Source: Nautilus pompilius
Taxonomy: Eukaryota; Mollusca; Cephalopoda; Nautilida; Nautilidae
Direction: 5' to 3'
DNA length: 64,000 nt
NCBI GenBank assembly: GCA_018389105.1
Contig: JACATO010000924.1
Location: 304,001 to 368,000, forward strand
The position numbers and the translations under genes are program-made. Shown piece after piece: positions 47,801 to 60,805 of this stretch. Under the pieces are notes generated by a model. The model was not told where the DNA came from. It saw only the letters and a list, made by a program, of their open reading frames with translations, and did no database searches. Every line of letters begins with the position of its first letter. Position 1 is the stretch's first letter.

Positions 47801-48306
47801 AAGATGTGGCCTTCTTTATTTTTAAGTTTATTAATAGTTTTCCTTTCTGCCTTAGTTTTTTCTAAACCACAAAGACTTTCTACAACCTTCACCATTCATA
47901 GCTGGTACTCTGGCCCTAATTCTAGTGCCTTCTGTTTTGTTAAGTTGTAGTCTGGCTATTTGGGTTTGGATGGCTTTGATTTTCTGTGTTCTACCTATTC
48001 CTGAGGAGGCCTTGTTTAGTTCTAGTTTTAATTATAGTTTTAGCTTATTTTCTAAGAATTCTCTATACGCATTACATGCCTGACAATATCTTATACTAAG
48101 TTCCTTAAGCTTGACCTTACCTGTGTCCCACCACTCCAGGGGATCCTCAAACTCATCCCAACGAAGGGACCATTCTTCCCAAAAACTCTGTACACACTCA
48201 ACATATTCTGACTCTGTCAGAACAGTGTTATTGAGTTTCCAGAGCCCAGGTCCTCTGGTGTCCTCCCGGATAAGAAATGTGGTCTTAACCTGGAAGTGGT
48301 CACCTT
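44821..48306 (-). mobile_element. Tx1-clade (L1 superfamily) LINE, 5'-truncated
   Basis: The insertion is on the minus strand. Its 3' tail is the T run at 44821-44835, with a C run just beyond at 44813-44820. The segment 44836-45500 is less AT-rich and would be the 3' UTR. The ORF2 remains run from about 48306 down to 45500. The 5' break falls at the very end of the endonuclease domain, since the first recognisable residues are GDHFQVKTTF and then RGPGLWKLNNTVLTESEYVE. Retrotranscription that stops early commonly gives such 5' truncation. No clear target duplication was found. Confidence 0.8.
45500..48306 (-). pseudogene. LINE ORF2: linker, reverse transcriptase and C-terminal domain, broken
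   Basis: In active elements this protein nicks target DNA and copies the element RNA. In order on the minus strand: an end-of-endonuclease and linker block (RGPGLWKLN, EWWDTGKVKLKELSIRYC); reverse transcriptase blocks NNDKSPGDDGLTPEFYKRF (about 47,600), NWRPISLLNSDYKIIAKALA (about 47,420) and DQTCSVPGRSI (about 47,340); the catalytic loop as QYADYTTLLL (about 46,950), where YADD has become YADY; ASGAKINRRKT; and a post-RT region with LPRSQGGLNLINLESKIGAQ (about 46,460). A Cys-containing tail follows. The DQT.-VPGRSI signature points to the Tx1 group rather than classical L1. At least three frameshifts and the lost Asp make it non-functional. Confidence 0.85.
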
Positions 48307-48309
48307 AGC

Positions 48310-48690
48310 CATATCTGAGAAGCTTGGGATATTTCATGGTAAACACTTCAGACCTGATGATGTCCAGTTTCTTTGTTTTGCTCTTCTCCTCCACCAAGGG
48401 AGACAGCAGCATCAGGAAGAACTGAAAATCATCTTTCTCTCTCTTCAGCGGCTTAGCATCAAATTTTGGGGATGAAAATCTTGCAGTCAGTCTTACAAAT
48501 GAAAAAATATATACAAATTTAGGTCAGGGTTGTTTATGAAAAACACGGTACTGCTGTAAATGTTGTTGATCTTACATTGCCATCATAAGACTAAAACGAA
48601 AGTAAACTCACCTGGTCTGTACTCTGCTCTCTTTGGTGAATCCAGAACCACCAAAACCTGGCAACGCTTTGTCATCACTGCATTGCGGAT
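48310..48690 (-). pseudogene. Possible two-exon gene fragment, unknown function
   Basis: On the minus strand an open segment ending LPGFGGSGFTKESRVQTR runs to a CAG/GTGAGT donor near 48611. About 115 bp further, after TTTCATTTGTAAG (acceptor near 48496), the frame continues in matching phase as LTARFSSPKFDAKPLKREKD and then DFQFFLMLLSPLVEE and IIRSEVFTMKYPKLLRYG. The DDFQFFLMLLSP segment loosely resembles a BESS motif, seen in MADF-BESS proteins and in accessory proteins of some Harbinger transposons; this is a guess. A stop follows at once, and the LINE 5' junction lies at the same place. Upstream (48840-49220) there are scattered protein-like pieces such as NGVLTQYPGLKSYLASHPDI that I cannot place. 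Confidence 0.3.
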
Positions 48691-49220
48691 TTTTTAAAAA
48701 TTATCTATTTATTGACTGTTCACAGACAGGTCATGCTTTTAATTGGTTTACTAATGAATGATGATAATGATGGGTCCATCATTATTATTGTTGTTGTTGT
48801 TAAACCTGAAAAAATTTCTAGTGTATTTCTGGTAAGATAAGATCTTCACAGGGAGATACAACATAACGATAAGGAGACCACCACCACGCCGTGTGTCCCT
48901 GTCCACCAGATCCTTTTTAAGTACCTATTTTTGGATACACTTCATCTGGGTAAAACTTCACCAAGAAAAAAAAAAAGTCTTTCTTTGCAAGTTATCTATT
49001 TCAGGCTTGGTCAGTGGATCACGAAACTTCTGAGATGTCTTTTACTCTACCTGATGTCAGGATGGCTGGCAAGGTAGCTCTTTAAGCCAGGGTACTGGGT
49101 GAGGACCCCGTTGCACATCATCTTCAGGGAAAGCCGTCAAGTGAGGGCAATGCTTCAAGATTTTTGTTCCACACCAACTAAGATCTGATAGACCTTTCTC
49201 TCCTCTTCTTTTTGAGCTTG

Positions 49221-52200
49221 GAATGGAAAAAAAAATTTAAGATGTTAGCAAATCTAAACAAGAGTAATAATAAAGACTGTCTAATAAAGATAAAAATAAG
49301 GAAAATGAAACAAAGATTGTGAAACCACTAAACCTAACCCTGTGCTCAGAAAAACTAGTAGATTTTCACCAAGAGGAGATCAAATAAAATTGATGTATTT
49401 TGATGACAGACTAAGCGCAGAGGTTTGCAAGATGGCAATGCACCCATTGCTGACCACTTTACTTTTTTCAAGCACTCAGACAGTACAGAATTGCTTGATC
49501 CAAAGGGCAAAACCAATGCGATTTTTTCAGAGTATCTCCATTCCAACAAAAATTTAAATAGAACAAAATGAACACAAATTAAGTTTGAATTAATAAAGTT
49601 TACTTATATAATTATCTGGAAAAATTGGCAAACTACATTTTAGTAATCACTTACGTCTTAGATTTCATTATCTGATTCATATGTGCCCTTATCATCTATC
49701 TGAAGTTAAGTTAAATGGATGATACAAGTAAATAGGTAGCATGTTGTTATCCATCAATGTTAATAAATGTGCCGTAGTGACAAACCTAAAAGGTTACTAT
49801 AGATTGTACTTTTTGATATATGGTTGAATTACTCAAAAATGGCGGAAAAATACCACTTTACCTGTGGGTAATCCATATGGGTTGATAGGTATGTTATAGA
49901 TTCTCTTTAGTAAACTTTCTTAATGCTGTAATTTCTCATAGAGATGAGGTTACAGAGTAATGAAGCAGTAAACTTCAACAAATAAACATTTTGCTTTCTT
50001 TTGACAAAGTAATATTATTTTATGAAAAGAAATACATGAAGGATAAACTAGAAACAAACATGCTCAAAGATTGTATTGGTTGTGGGTTAATTATGCTGGA
50101 TCGTAAAAATAATTATTATTTTGGGTGATGCAGTAATTTTGGCTGTTATTGTAGTAGTCTCAAGAATCCCATATTTTTGTACAGATGTGGCAAAAGTGTG
50201 TGCATGCATGTTACTTTTTTTTATTAAATTCAGACCAGTATCTATAATTTAATTCAAATTACTAATAAAAACAATAACAAAAACATACTTTTTCGTTGTG
50301 TTAAAGGTCAGGGTATCGTGAGCAAGGATGAGATAGTTTGTTAAACTGATCTGGGAGATTTATCTTACATACTTCAAGCCAGATAAATAAACACAATTAC
50401 CTACATACTATTTATAAATTTATAGTTTAATCTGTAAAACAAGTAATATCAGAATTTTTTATATAAAAAAAAATTAGTATTTTCATAAAAGGTGGATGGA
50501 AGGATATACAAGGCAAAAAGTTAAATAAACAGGTTTAATTCATCAGTCAGTTATTTTCAGCAGTGGTAAATCAACTAACGCACTAGTATCTAGGCCTTGT
50601 GTTCTTTAAGCTGCGCCAGCAGTTAGTATTTAAGCCACTTGATTTCCCTTTATCACGTGATAATAATAATAATAATAATACTGGAAAGTTTCATGCTACA
50701 AAACAAAAACTGAAAAAGGAGAACACATTTTTTTCTTTCTTTAAAAAAAAACAAAACCATGCCTGATGCTGGTGCAGACTATATTAGATTGTGAATTTGT
50801 ATAAGTAACTTGATTTTTATAAGGTTATTGTAGTTAACTGGCACTGTTTTGAAAAATTTTAGATTTTAGTCTAATTCTTCCTGCCAAATCTATTTTCTCC
50901 CTTCATGCCAATAATTACTAAACAATTTATGACTCTCTTTTTTTCTCTTTTTGTAAGAGTCCAGCTGTGTTTATTTAGGTTGAATTCTCTTTGTTACTTG
51001 TCGAAAACTTTTTTACCTGCACAATGAGTAGTTTTTCACCTGCTTCTCGTTTAATGGCTAGTTGTTTCTTTGAAAATCCAGTGCATTCAGGTATGGTTCT
51101 TGTCTTCAGGCTCGAATCCTGTCTTTTCTTGTGCTTCCTTCATCATTATTAACCACTTCCTGTTTGATGAATTGATTGAGTATGCCTTTTAGACATGTAT
51201 AATGCCATTAACTTGTATGTGAAAATCTCCGAGAGCAATGCAGTCCATCATTATTACAATTGCTTGGAAATATTATATTTTTCCTGAATTTATCTAATGT
51301 CTCAAAAACATGAGCTTTCTAACAATGAATAATTTGTAGCATTACTTCTTTGTAGGTCTGACTGTGTGGTTTTCATTTTCACATTGGTTTCTTTGGATTA
51401 ATATTAGCGAGGTCATCCTTACTGATTGATTGATTGATTTTGCAATATTAGCCTCCAGCGCTTCTTGAAGCTGTGTTTATGCTACACAAAATATGATCTT
51501 TACTTCATCTTTAATATGTGGAATGAAGAACTAAAATACCATTTTTGCATGATATTTACATGACCTTAAATGTGACTGAGTGCTACTAAATGCTATGTAA
51601 AAGCTTTGTGAAAATCATCTTTAATGAAAAACAAGCAAAACAAAAAAGATGAACTAAAGATCACTTTTACTTCAGTGTGAGATAAAGTAAATGTTCAAGG
51701 AGAAAATTTACTCCACCTATTTTCTGTTGATGGAGTAATAAGTACCCTGGAAGCTCAGGTAAAGCCTTTTCCCTCTTGGTGGTGTTTTTTATTTTTTTTT
51801 TTTTATCAGAGCTCATAATATATATAAAATAAATTCCTGTATTAGTTAAAATTTGGAAGCACTAACTTACATTGTTATTGGTGCTAAAAATCAAAAAGAA
51901 AATGACAAAGGAATTTAAATTGTATAAATAAACAGGTAAAATGTGTTTGATTAATGAAAACTGGGGATCTATAGCTTTTGAATTCATACAAAAAAAATAT
52001 AAATCACCAGTTATGATTGATTACAGCAGGTCTGCTATCTTGTAGTTTTTGAGACAACAATATAGCAAAGTTCACATGATATACTGACATTCTCAGAAGA
52101 AAAGGCGGATCATGTCATTACTTAATAAAGGTATTTTTATACTGACTTTGATTAAGTTCCAATAAATGTATTAACAGGAAATCTGACTCTCAGCTCGTTC

Positions 52201-53980
52201 ATATTATCTGACAATCTCATTGATGTATGAATGCCTGTATATTTAAAGTATTCATGATGTACTGTTTTCAGCAGTCATTTACGGCATGAAACCAGTCTGT
52301 CTACCTGTGATGTAATGAGCATGTTTTGTAAGCACTTTCTATTTATTGTATTTATTATATAAAAATCACTATCTGAATTGAATTATTTACAAACTTGCTG
52401 CCTGTAACACAATTCTTTATGCCTTTTATAATTTACAAAGCAGATTGCTTAAAGATAATAGATTTAAATAATTTTTTTTCAATACAAATCTAAGCTTTGT
52501 ACAGGTAATCATAATAATTGGAAAAAAATGATTACTAGCATTTAGAGTTTATGTCCAGCAGATTTTTATTTCTTTCTTTTAGTGCAACCAGTTGGACATA
52601 ATAAGAAATTTTAAAAATCAGTAATAATAATAATTGTTTAAAAACAATGGCAGAACTATTTCTCAAACATTAAAATAAATAGTTTACAGAAAAGTAAGCA
52701 TAAGCAGTTTTATATTTGCTAGCTGGATTTTTAAATTATGTCACATACAATGCAGGTGATAACAGTGATGTGAATTCCACAAAGAAAAGGGTTAAAGTTC
52801 AGAATGGAATTGTTGTAAGATTTGTCACATGTATATATGTTTTCCAACAGTTATATGTTGATACTCACACAACCAGTCTGTTAATGCATGCAATTAGATG
52901 TGTGATATTTCATTGGTGTCTCCAAGTATAGATGATCATCTTAATTTTGGCTACACTGAAAAATTGTTATTGACTTAATTGTGGCTTAACAGCTTGGTAA
53001 CAAGTATTTTATAACAAGCATTTCAAAATGTTATTTTTGTTTTATTTTGCATCCTGTTTAGTGATATTGTATAGTGACTCCAAGAGAAAACCAGGGAGTG
53101 CAATAGCTTATATAGACCTTCCCCCATTTTTAGTTTCAAGTGTTGATCATTTATACTATGACTCTAATCAAGGTCTATTGAATTCTTTTTTTAAAAATCC
53201 CAGTGACCCTATCTATAGAAGTGTGTGTGATTTAAAACATTTTGTTAATATTATTTTCAATTCAATTTAATTTAGCAATATAACAGTCAAATTTCTTCTA
53301 CGTCTGAATGCCCATCACAAGTGATGGTTCTCCCTGCTTCTCAGCCAAATAGGGATTTCTTTTTTTTACCTGTTCTGTGTAGTCTGAAATGTCTGACTTT
53401 GCTCACTTTGGATTCTAAAGCTGTCTTCTATAGCCTCTGTACCTAGAGATTTACTTTGTTTGGGATCTGAAGGTTTTATTGCAAGAATTTTGAGGCATTG
53501 GAGTGTGGCTATGGATTTAAATACCTTTTATCAGATTTATCTTGAAAAGAAACCAAAGTAAATTGGACATTTTAAATAATTTTAGAAACTTGTCTTTGGG
53601 AAGCTTTTTTGAGAACCACCATAACCATTTGTGGAGTGGATGTTTTAAATACCTGTCTGGCCTATGGATGTGAGTTTTTTTTCACACAGGAGAGAGTTTT
53701 ATTGGAAAAAAATTCAGAAATCATTTCAATGAAGACATTTCTTTACTTCTCAATTATATACGGAACCTCTTTTTGGAAGTGAACATTTACAGGATCAAGA
53801 CCCATTTCCTGTTAATATATGGGAAGCCTGAAAGGGTTAAATACTTTCTAATCTGTATATACTTTATTCTAGCTGATCTCTAAGCAATTTTTTTTTTCAC
53901 ATTATGTATTTTTTCTAACTTGTACATACAGATTTATTTGTAATTGAAAATGCACTGACCCCCTTTTGACATTGGCATTC
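49221..53980. other. AT-rich non-coding stretch
   Basis: No gene is assigned. The region 49342-49557 is open on both strands for 64-71 codons with no motif. An AAT microsatellite lies at about 50659-50681. Near 51109 GGCTCGAATCCTG resembles a B box but has no SINE context I recognise. Confidence 0.5.
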
Positions 53981-54297
53981 ATACACACACACACACATAC
54001 GCATACACACACACACGCATACACACACACACGCACGCATACGCATACACACGCACGCATACGCATACACACGCACGCATACGCATACACACGCACGCAT
54101 ACGCATACACACGCACGCATACGCATACACACGCACGCATACGCATACGCATACGCATACACACACGCACGCATACACACACGCACGCATACGCATACGC
54201 ACGCATACGCATACACACGCACGCATACACACACGCACGCAAACACACACACAACACACACACACACACACACACAACACACACACAACACACACAC

Positions 54298-54339
<42 letters not shown>
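53981..54339. repeat. CA-rich compound satellite with 20-bp higher-order unit
   Basis: About 360 bp of almost perfectly alternating pyrimidine and purine. CA repeats flank a tandem array of the unit ACGCACGCATACGCATACAC. Five exact copies run 54031-54130, with degenerate copies after. The right part is CA with periodic CAACA breaks. Six overlapping open frames on both strands (about 127-142 codons of Cys-Val or His-Thr repeats) are translations of the repeat, not genes. Such alternating CG/CA tracts favour left-handed Z-DNA. Confidence 0.95.
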
Positions 54340-54342
<3 letters not shown>

Positions 54343-56829
54343 ATCAACTTAAATTTACTCATGTAACAGTCTTTAATTTAGTTGTTACAAAGAGATGCCT
54401 TATGTGATGCTAGAGAAAGGAAATTGTGTGTGAACAATTTTTAAATATACTAATAAAATCGTAGCCACTTTGTAATTATACCATCTAGTATCAGTAACTT
54501 TGGACAGCTGGACAAAAAATTATTACTTTCTGCATACATAAAACCCTTAATCATTTAAAAACCCCTTATTGTGTCTCCTTAAAAAAGTTTTTAAAGTCTA
54601 AACTGGGTAACTCTGTTATTGTTTAGTTATTTAATATATTCTAAATGTTTGAAACCTGGAATCTTTATAATTGCAACTAGCACTACCCCCATTTTTTGGT
54701 ATATTAAATTAAGTTTAAAATAAAATTAATACTATAAAGATTTTAAAGAAAGTTTTAGGTTATTACAAGAAAAAAGGGAGTAAACTCTGTGACTTATACC
54801 AAGCTCCAGGAAAAGAAAGTGGCTATTGTATTTTTTCTTTTATTAAAGTAGATTTGAACAGCTATAGTTAATCCAATGCAATAAATCTATAGTTGAATAG
54901 AAAAAAAGGTTTAACCATAATATCATTTGCTACCTTGAAAAGAAATACAATAAATGTACAAAAAGCCAATATGTAGTTGAATTTCAAAATTGATGTTTAG
55001 TGATTAGGCTGAAATAGAATCATCATAATTATATCTGGTGAGTTTTATTTGAATATCTCCACTATAAAAGTCTCTGTGCACATGCATGAATTGTATGGTT
55101 CAGCTTGCAAAGGTTCTTTAGTATCCTATAGACAGAGAAACAGACTTAGTGAAATAACCAGTGTATTCTTTGTCTTGGTTCCAAAATAACATTCTTCTCC
55201 ATTTTTTTTCTTACATTTTGTTACTATATGTGCACGTTATATACTATTTTAGGTTAGTTTTTGTCTTTTTTGAACCCCCACCACTGAAGAGCAATGCCAT
55301 TATTTCCAAAGAGCAAGATAGCCTACATAAGGAAAGTAAACTGTTTTTGTCGTGTTACTCCACTCCACTGTGTTAGCCAGGTGTTATTCCAGGCTTAAAA
55401 ACCAGTGAGAAATTTGTAAGTTTGTCTTCAGGCATCTGCTGATTGAAAACTTTTTTTTGTCTTGTAGCCCCCTGAGAAACCTGAAACCAGTTTAAAAGAC
55501 AAATTGTAATGATGTTTAAACCAAGTGGCTTGAGAGGCCAGACTGACTGTCAGAAACTTTCAATCATTTTATTGGCTATACTATGCCTGTTCTCAACTCT
55601 GGAGGGCATACAAAGCTTTGGCCAGGTTTCTGCCTAATTAAAATAACAATTTCTAGACTAGAAGCTTGGGATTTTGGAACCTCACCTGAATTATCTCTGT
55701 CTCCATATAACTAGATAAATGGCTACTCCATGGGCACTCAGCTCATCATTGACCTGGCTTCAGCAGGCAGAGAAACTGATTAGATAAAAGAGAAAAAAAA
55801 AGCATATAGTGGCTTTGGCATTTTTAAGGGAAAACTTAACAGCTTTTTATTTATCAGCTTCTGGATGTAGAAAATCTATACTGTACAATAATCAGTTTTG
55901 AGTTTTTCTAAATAACATTCTTGGTATTTTCTAGCCTTTTTTTTTTATTATTACCATACCAAACTGAGAAACTCCATGTTATTGCAACTACTTTTAAAAG
56001 CACCCAAAGTGTTTGTTTTTTTGTTTTTTGTATTTTCCAGGTATTTAAAGATGATTTTTTTGAAAACTACTTATTTTCTCCCATTAGATCCCTATAAAGG
56101 GAGAGAACTACAGCAGATACCATTGTGTTTTCTGATTAACATAAATGTTATTTTCTGTACTATTTAGTTTGAATAAATATTTAATGCTACATTTCTGATC
56201 AGCGCATTTACTGTCTTGAGCTTCAATTGGAGGAGTAAATTGTCTTTAAGAACTAGTGTAACTACAAATTGTGATACATTTTTGAAAACAATCTACTGAA
56301 AAGAAATTGGTGATGTATTATTTATTAGAATTTAGTGAGGTTTTCCTACCGCAGAAGTAGTGAAATGATTTACTAGTAAATGCATGTTTTTGTCATCTTT
56401 CTCTATCATTCTGAAATTTTCTCTTGAGAGAGATTGCTCAGTTTCTGCTAGGTCTTTTTACAATGTATTTTGTTCTTTTTTTTTGGAATGTTCAAGTGGC
56501 TTGAATGGCCTCAAACATGCAAACTATTGGTTTTAGCAAATTGACCAATGCTTTACCTCACTACACTGCCGAGGCGTCTGTATCACTACTAAGAAAGTGA
56601 TGAAAGGATCCTGAACTAGCTTTGTAACTTCAACAACATGTATTTTCCAACTGAAAATTATAATGAATTATTATAGTGTACTGTGTATTTTCACAAACTA
56701 CATTGTTGATTATATAATGGGACTAATAAATAATAATTGTACACTACGAAACTCTGTCAAGATATTTGCCATCCTGTAACACCTGGTTTTAAATATTCCA
56801 GACATCCAGCCATATTGACTTTTTCAAAG
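54340..56829. other. AT-rich non-coding stretch
   Basis: No gene is recognised. It contains MITE copy G at 55021-55064. Confidence 0.5.
55021..55064 (-). mobile_element. Palindromic MITE copy G (partial)
   Basis: On the minus strand GGAGATATTCAAATAAAACT, then CACCAGATATAATTATGAT matches the family arm and centre. The second arm is largely lost. Confidence 0.5.
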
Positions 56830-57010
56830 CTTACTGGTTTCTTCCCATATCTAAAATTTGAAAGGTTTTAGTAGAAACTTTCTGTAGTAGTTGTATGGCT
56901 AACCTCTGCACCCTGTTCTCTTCCCCTTGTTTTCTCTGGTGGATGCCTTATGTGCTATCTTGTAAACTAGCATTACTTGCATTGTGCTTATGTGATAAAG
57001 GCCATGTACC
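56830..57010 (+). mobile_element. SINE family 2, 3' fragment (copy 5)
   Basis: ACTGGTTTCTTCCCATATCT, then AAAATTTGAAAGGTTTTAGT, AGAAACTTTCTG, and GGCTAACCTCTGCACCCTG match the A-rich break and distal body of the copies at 16209 and 19050. The tRNA-like head is missing, which is usual for 5'-truncated SINEs. Confidence 0.5.
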
Positions 57011-59689
57011 ATATAGACTTTAGCGAGTTAACTTGATATACAAATACATTCTAGGTTATTAAACACAATTATACAAAATTGCATGGCAAAATTAACCATT
57101 TAATGGCTAGGAACTTGAGGCTTACTCACCCCCTTGGTAAGTTGTTTGGTTAATGTGGACATGGATGTTTAATGCTGCTTTGGGAAATTGGGGCTGGTCA
57201 ACGTAAGACACAGTGGTTACAGGAAAGCAGACATAGCCAAAACATTTTCAAACAGTACATTAAATATTGGGAGATTTTTTTTTTTTTTTTTTTTTAGCTG
57301 AAATAGCTGATACTGGGGTTCTGCACAATATGGAAATCTTTGTGGTATGCACTTGTAAGCTTCGGTCAGTTGTATTCAAAACGTTTGAGTGTATTGTGGA
57401 CAACATTCGGCTCTGCTAACATTGTATGAATGTATGAACTGATAAGTCCATATAATTAATTATAACTCATGACAACATTAGTTGTGAGGCATTTCTTTTT
57501 TCTGATTGAAATTTTGCCAACTAACCTTAGTAACAGATTACCTAACACATCAACAGTGCCTACTTTATCAAGTTTATACAAAGTGATTGTGCTCTTTACT
57601 ATTTTAAGGATGGATAAATGCAGGTAAAATGACATATCTATCAATCTGTCAATTATATTTATTTCATTGCATATCTTTAAAAGTGAAAATGTAGTTATAT
57701 ATTAATTTTTTTCATTTAACTCCTCCCCAGATACATCTACTCTTAAACACTCAATTAAGTTTCCTGCTACCTGAAAGGTGGAAAACCACAACTGAGTTTG
57801 TGATTTGGTTTCCATTCAAATTATACTGAAATGCCAAGAAATGAAGCACTATCAACAATGGTAAATTAACTAATTAAATATTCTTTTTAATGCAATTCAT
57901 CATTCCTGGTTACACGAGCCAGCAAGAATACTGCAAGTTCAATAGCGGGCATAAAATGAAATTTTGAGCAAGAATTTTACTGAGATTTAGAGATATCAAC
58001 AGATCTTTTTTGTCAAGGTGATTCAGCTAAATTACTTATTTTCTTTTATGGTATTCTAGACATTGAAATTTCTAGTTAAGCTGGGTCCGATAAGTTGAAA
58101 GCTAAAATCTCATAAATAGATTTTATGCATGAAGAATAAAATAATAAAAGGATATAAACAGGGGAATTATATTGGTTTATTTAGTGTAAGTGTCTGGACC
58201 ATTTTTGTCAATTGTTTACACATTAAATAATATAATTATAAATATTTTTAAATGATAAACATATCATTGAAGGTGTATTATGTAAAAAGAAAAAAAAAAT
58301 TTATAGCATTACAAAATGATCAGTTTAAAGATATTTAGTATATGAAATGTTTTCAGAAAGACTGGTTTCAATACTTTCATTTTCCTTTTGGTTTTTTTAT
58401 CCCAAAACTGGTTATAATGACATCTAATATAGGCAGTAAAACCTCTGTCAGAATGTCTTGTGGTAAATTATGAGGACTCCCTCCTAAATAATTCCTATTT
58501 CTTTTCCCTAAAACAGAAAAAATCAAAAATATCTATTGGCTTTTTTTTTTGTTTTGTTTATTGGTCAAACTATTCTAAAAAAAAACTGTTACATTTTTTT
58601 TTTTTTAAAACTTCTAATCTCTTGTGCTGTAGTTAAAGCTGGTACCAATGTGTTTTGGTGTTGGGTTTTTTGTTGTTGTTGTTGTTGCACATTGTGACAA
58701 TATGGCTGAAATAAAGTTTGACAAGTTTCACATTCTTGCCTCTTTGGAAAGTAAAAGTAAAAATAAAGCGCTATCTTTTTAAATTTTTGTAAATTATCTC
58801 TCAGGTATGCATTAAAACAAAGAGCATTCTTGTTTCCTCTATATTCAGAGATGAGCTGTTGTCAGCATTTCAGTAGTGCATAAGATTTAAAATACTATGG
58901 ACACACATACACACACACACATATATGAAACTTGGCTGAAAAAAAGAAATACTGTAAATATCTGACTGGATTTCATTCGTTCATAAATTACAAAAGGGAA
59001 AAGATTACAATTTCCCTAGATATAAGGAACTTTAGAGGGAAATTACCTTACACATTATCACATATTTTAATTTTTACATGTTTGTCAGCAGACTGCATCC
59101 ATTGGTGGGTATTATGTAGGCCTTGTTAACTCATTACATACGTCAGTTATTCTTACCTGAAAAATTTTTAATCAGTCTTTTCACCAACATATACAGCAAG
59201 ATGAAAGATCTGAATTTGTTATTATGAATTTATTTTTATTGCAGTAAAGCAGGGAGAGCAATTCAGTCCTAAAAGCGTGTGTAATAACTATTATGAAAAA
59301 CACAAGCGATATGAAAATACCACAAGTCTTAGATTACTATTTATTGAGCTGCAAACCCAACTCACCAATCTATATCTGTTTTGATAATCACTCCCTAATT
59401 GTTTTGTAGATCATTCTGGATAAGTTCATACTAAGTTACCATAAAACTCTCCGCCAGAATAGATTTTTGTAATTTCTCTGTACACTAGTCTTTCGTTCAT
59501 AATCAGCCCAATTTATCAAGTTAGAAAGATGGCATGGGTTTTTTTGATCTTGCCAAATGGCTGGTTAAACAAACAGCTGCTTCCAGAGATAAGTTTTGGT
59601 GTATGTGTGATCATGTCCTTATATTGTTTATTCATTTAAATCTTATACTGGTTGAGGATCCGTTAAGTTTCAGTCTGCTGATAACTGAG
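57011..59689. other. AT-rich non-coding stretch
   Basis: No gene is recognised. A 21-base T run (57275-57295), a TTG repeat (about 58670-58687) and a short CA/AT repeat (about 58901-58926) are present. Confidence 0.55.
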
Positions 59690-59756
59690 AAAATGTTCCC
59701 ACAATGCAAAGCTGGGGAGATCAACTTTCGAAGCATTGCACTGTGGGAATGTTTCC
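59690..59756 (+). ncRNA. Candidate microRNA precursor hairpin with miR-92/25-type seed
   Basis: The arms 59690-59713 and 59732-59755 pair over 24 positions with about 21 base pairs (two of them G-U), leaving an 18-base loop. That geometry suits an animal pre-miRNA. The 3' arm reads CATTGCACTGTGGGAATG. Positions 2-8 (ATTGCAC) equal the seed of the miR-92/25/310 family, whose mature product also comes from the 3' arm. The 5' arm ends ATGCAAAGCT, close to the TTGCAATGCT found in miR-92 precursors. The 3' half of the mature sequence lacks the usual CCCGGCC, so it would be a divergent member or a coincidence. It would lie in the sense strand of an intron if the flanking candidate exons are real. 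Confidence 0.35.
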
Positions 59757-60805
59757 TTAGCTAAGGCTGGAGGAAATCCAGTTCCAGATTTAATAATGGT
59801 ATATAGTCAGGGATTCAGTTTGTCTGTAAACAAAATGTGTGTTCACTATAGACCATGACATTGTTCTACATAACCTACATTTCACTTGTCCCATAAATTT
59901 CTGCAAAAAAAAAACATTCAAAATGTACTGACTATTTAAATTAAACATCAGTGAGGTGAGTCCATGTGAAGATGCTTCCATTTAGCATGCTGGTCTGGTA
60001 CACTGTAAAAATTATTGAAATACTGATTGTGTATTATAACCCCCTAGTTAATCTCTCTATTTTTAGAAAATGATATATAGGTAATAATGCATTACCAGAC
60101 CTTGATCAAGGTGGTAGCTAACAGGAAATTGAATGGCCTGCTATTGTCAGTTTTCCAGGAAGTGCAATTAAAAATACAAAAAAAAAAAAGGGGAGAGAGA
60201 CTCCTAATCATGGGAAACTTTCTCTCTTCATTGGAAAGTAGATATGTTGCCAAGGTTACTGTGGTAGCCTCATTGCTATTTGATAATGGGTGGGAATAGA
60301 TTAGGATGGTAGACAAGTATTTACATCTTTTTTGGCAGAATTCCATAAATTCTGTTTTGTTTTTGCCAAGTGTTTCTGTGAGAAAGCATTTCAAATTTTT
60401 TTTTTTTTTTTCCCTTTGCCAAATGATTTATTTCAGGTTGTGTATAAACAGAAACTGGTGCCCATCATTTGTGGTTTGCACTGAAGAAACCTGCGCCTCC
60501 AAATATTTTGTGCAATGAAATGTTTTAAATAAAAAGAAGTGTCTAAATGCTTGAAATATGTATCCATCTTGACTAAAATCATAGTAATTACACAGCTGCA
60601 TCTGAATTTTGCTGATGCATAGTTTTACAAATGATTAAATTTATTAGTTTCTTCTGATTCATTAGAATAAAAAAAAAAATTTAAACACTTGTTATTTTTT
60701 CTACATCACCCCCAAAATTGAGTTTTGATCACCTTTAGCTTTGCTGTTACTTCTAAAATCTCTTTAATGTATCCAGTATTCTCTCGCTACCTTGGAGTTA
60801 GTTCT
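59757..60805. other. AT-rich non-coding stretch
   Basis: It begins at the end of a 12-base perfect palindrome, CCTTAGCTAAGG (59755-59766). Otherwise nothing is recognised. Confidence 0.5.

Noticed and set aside
53902..54362. Overlapping open frames of 127-142 codons on both strands
   Set aside because: They are translations of a CA/CGCATA satellite (alternating Cys-Val or His-Thr-Tyr) and would be open in nearly any frame.
59944..59956. Strong GAG/GTGAGT donor-like site
   Set aside because: No acceptable acceptor lies upstream within the short open segment.
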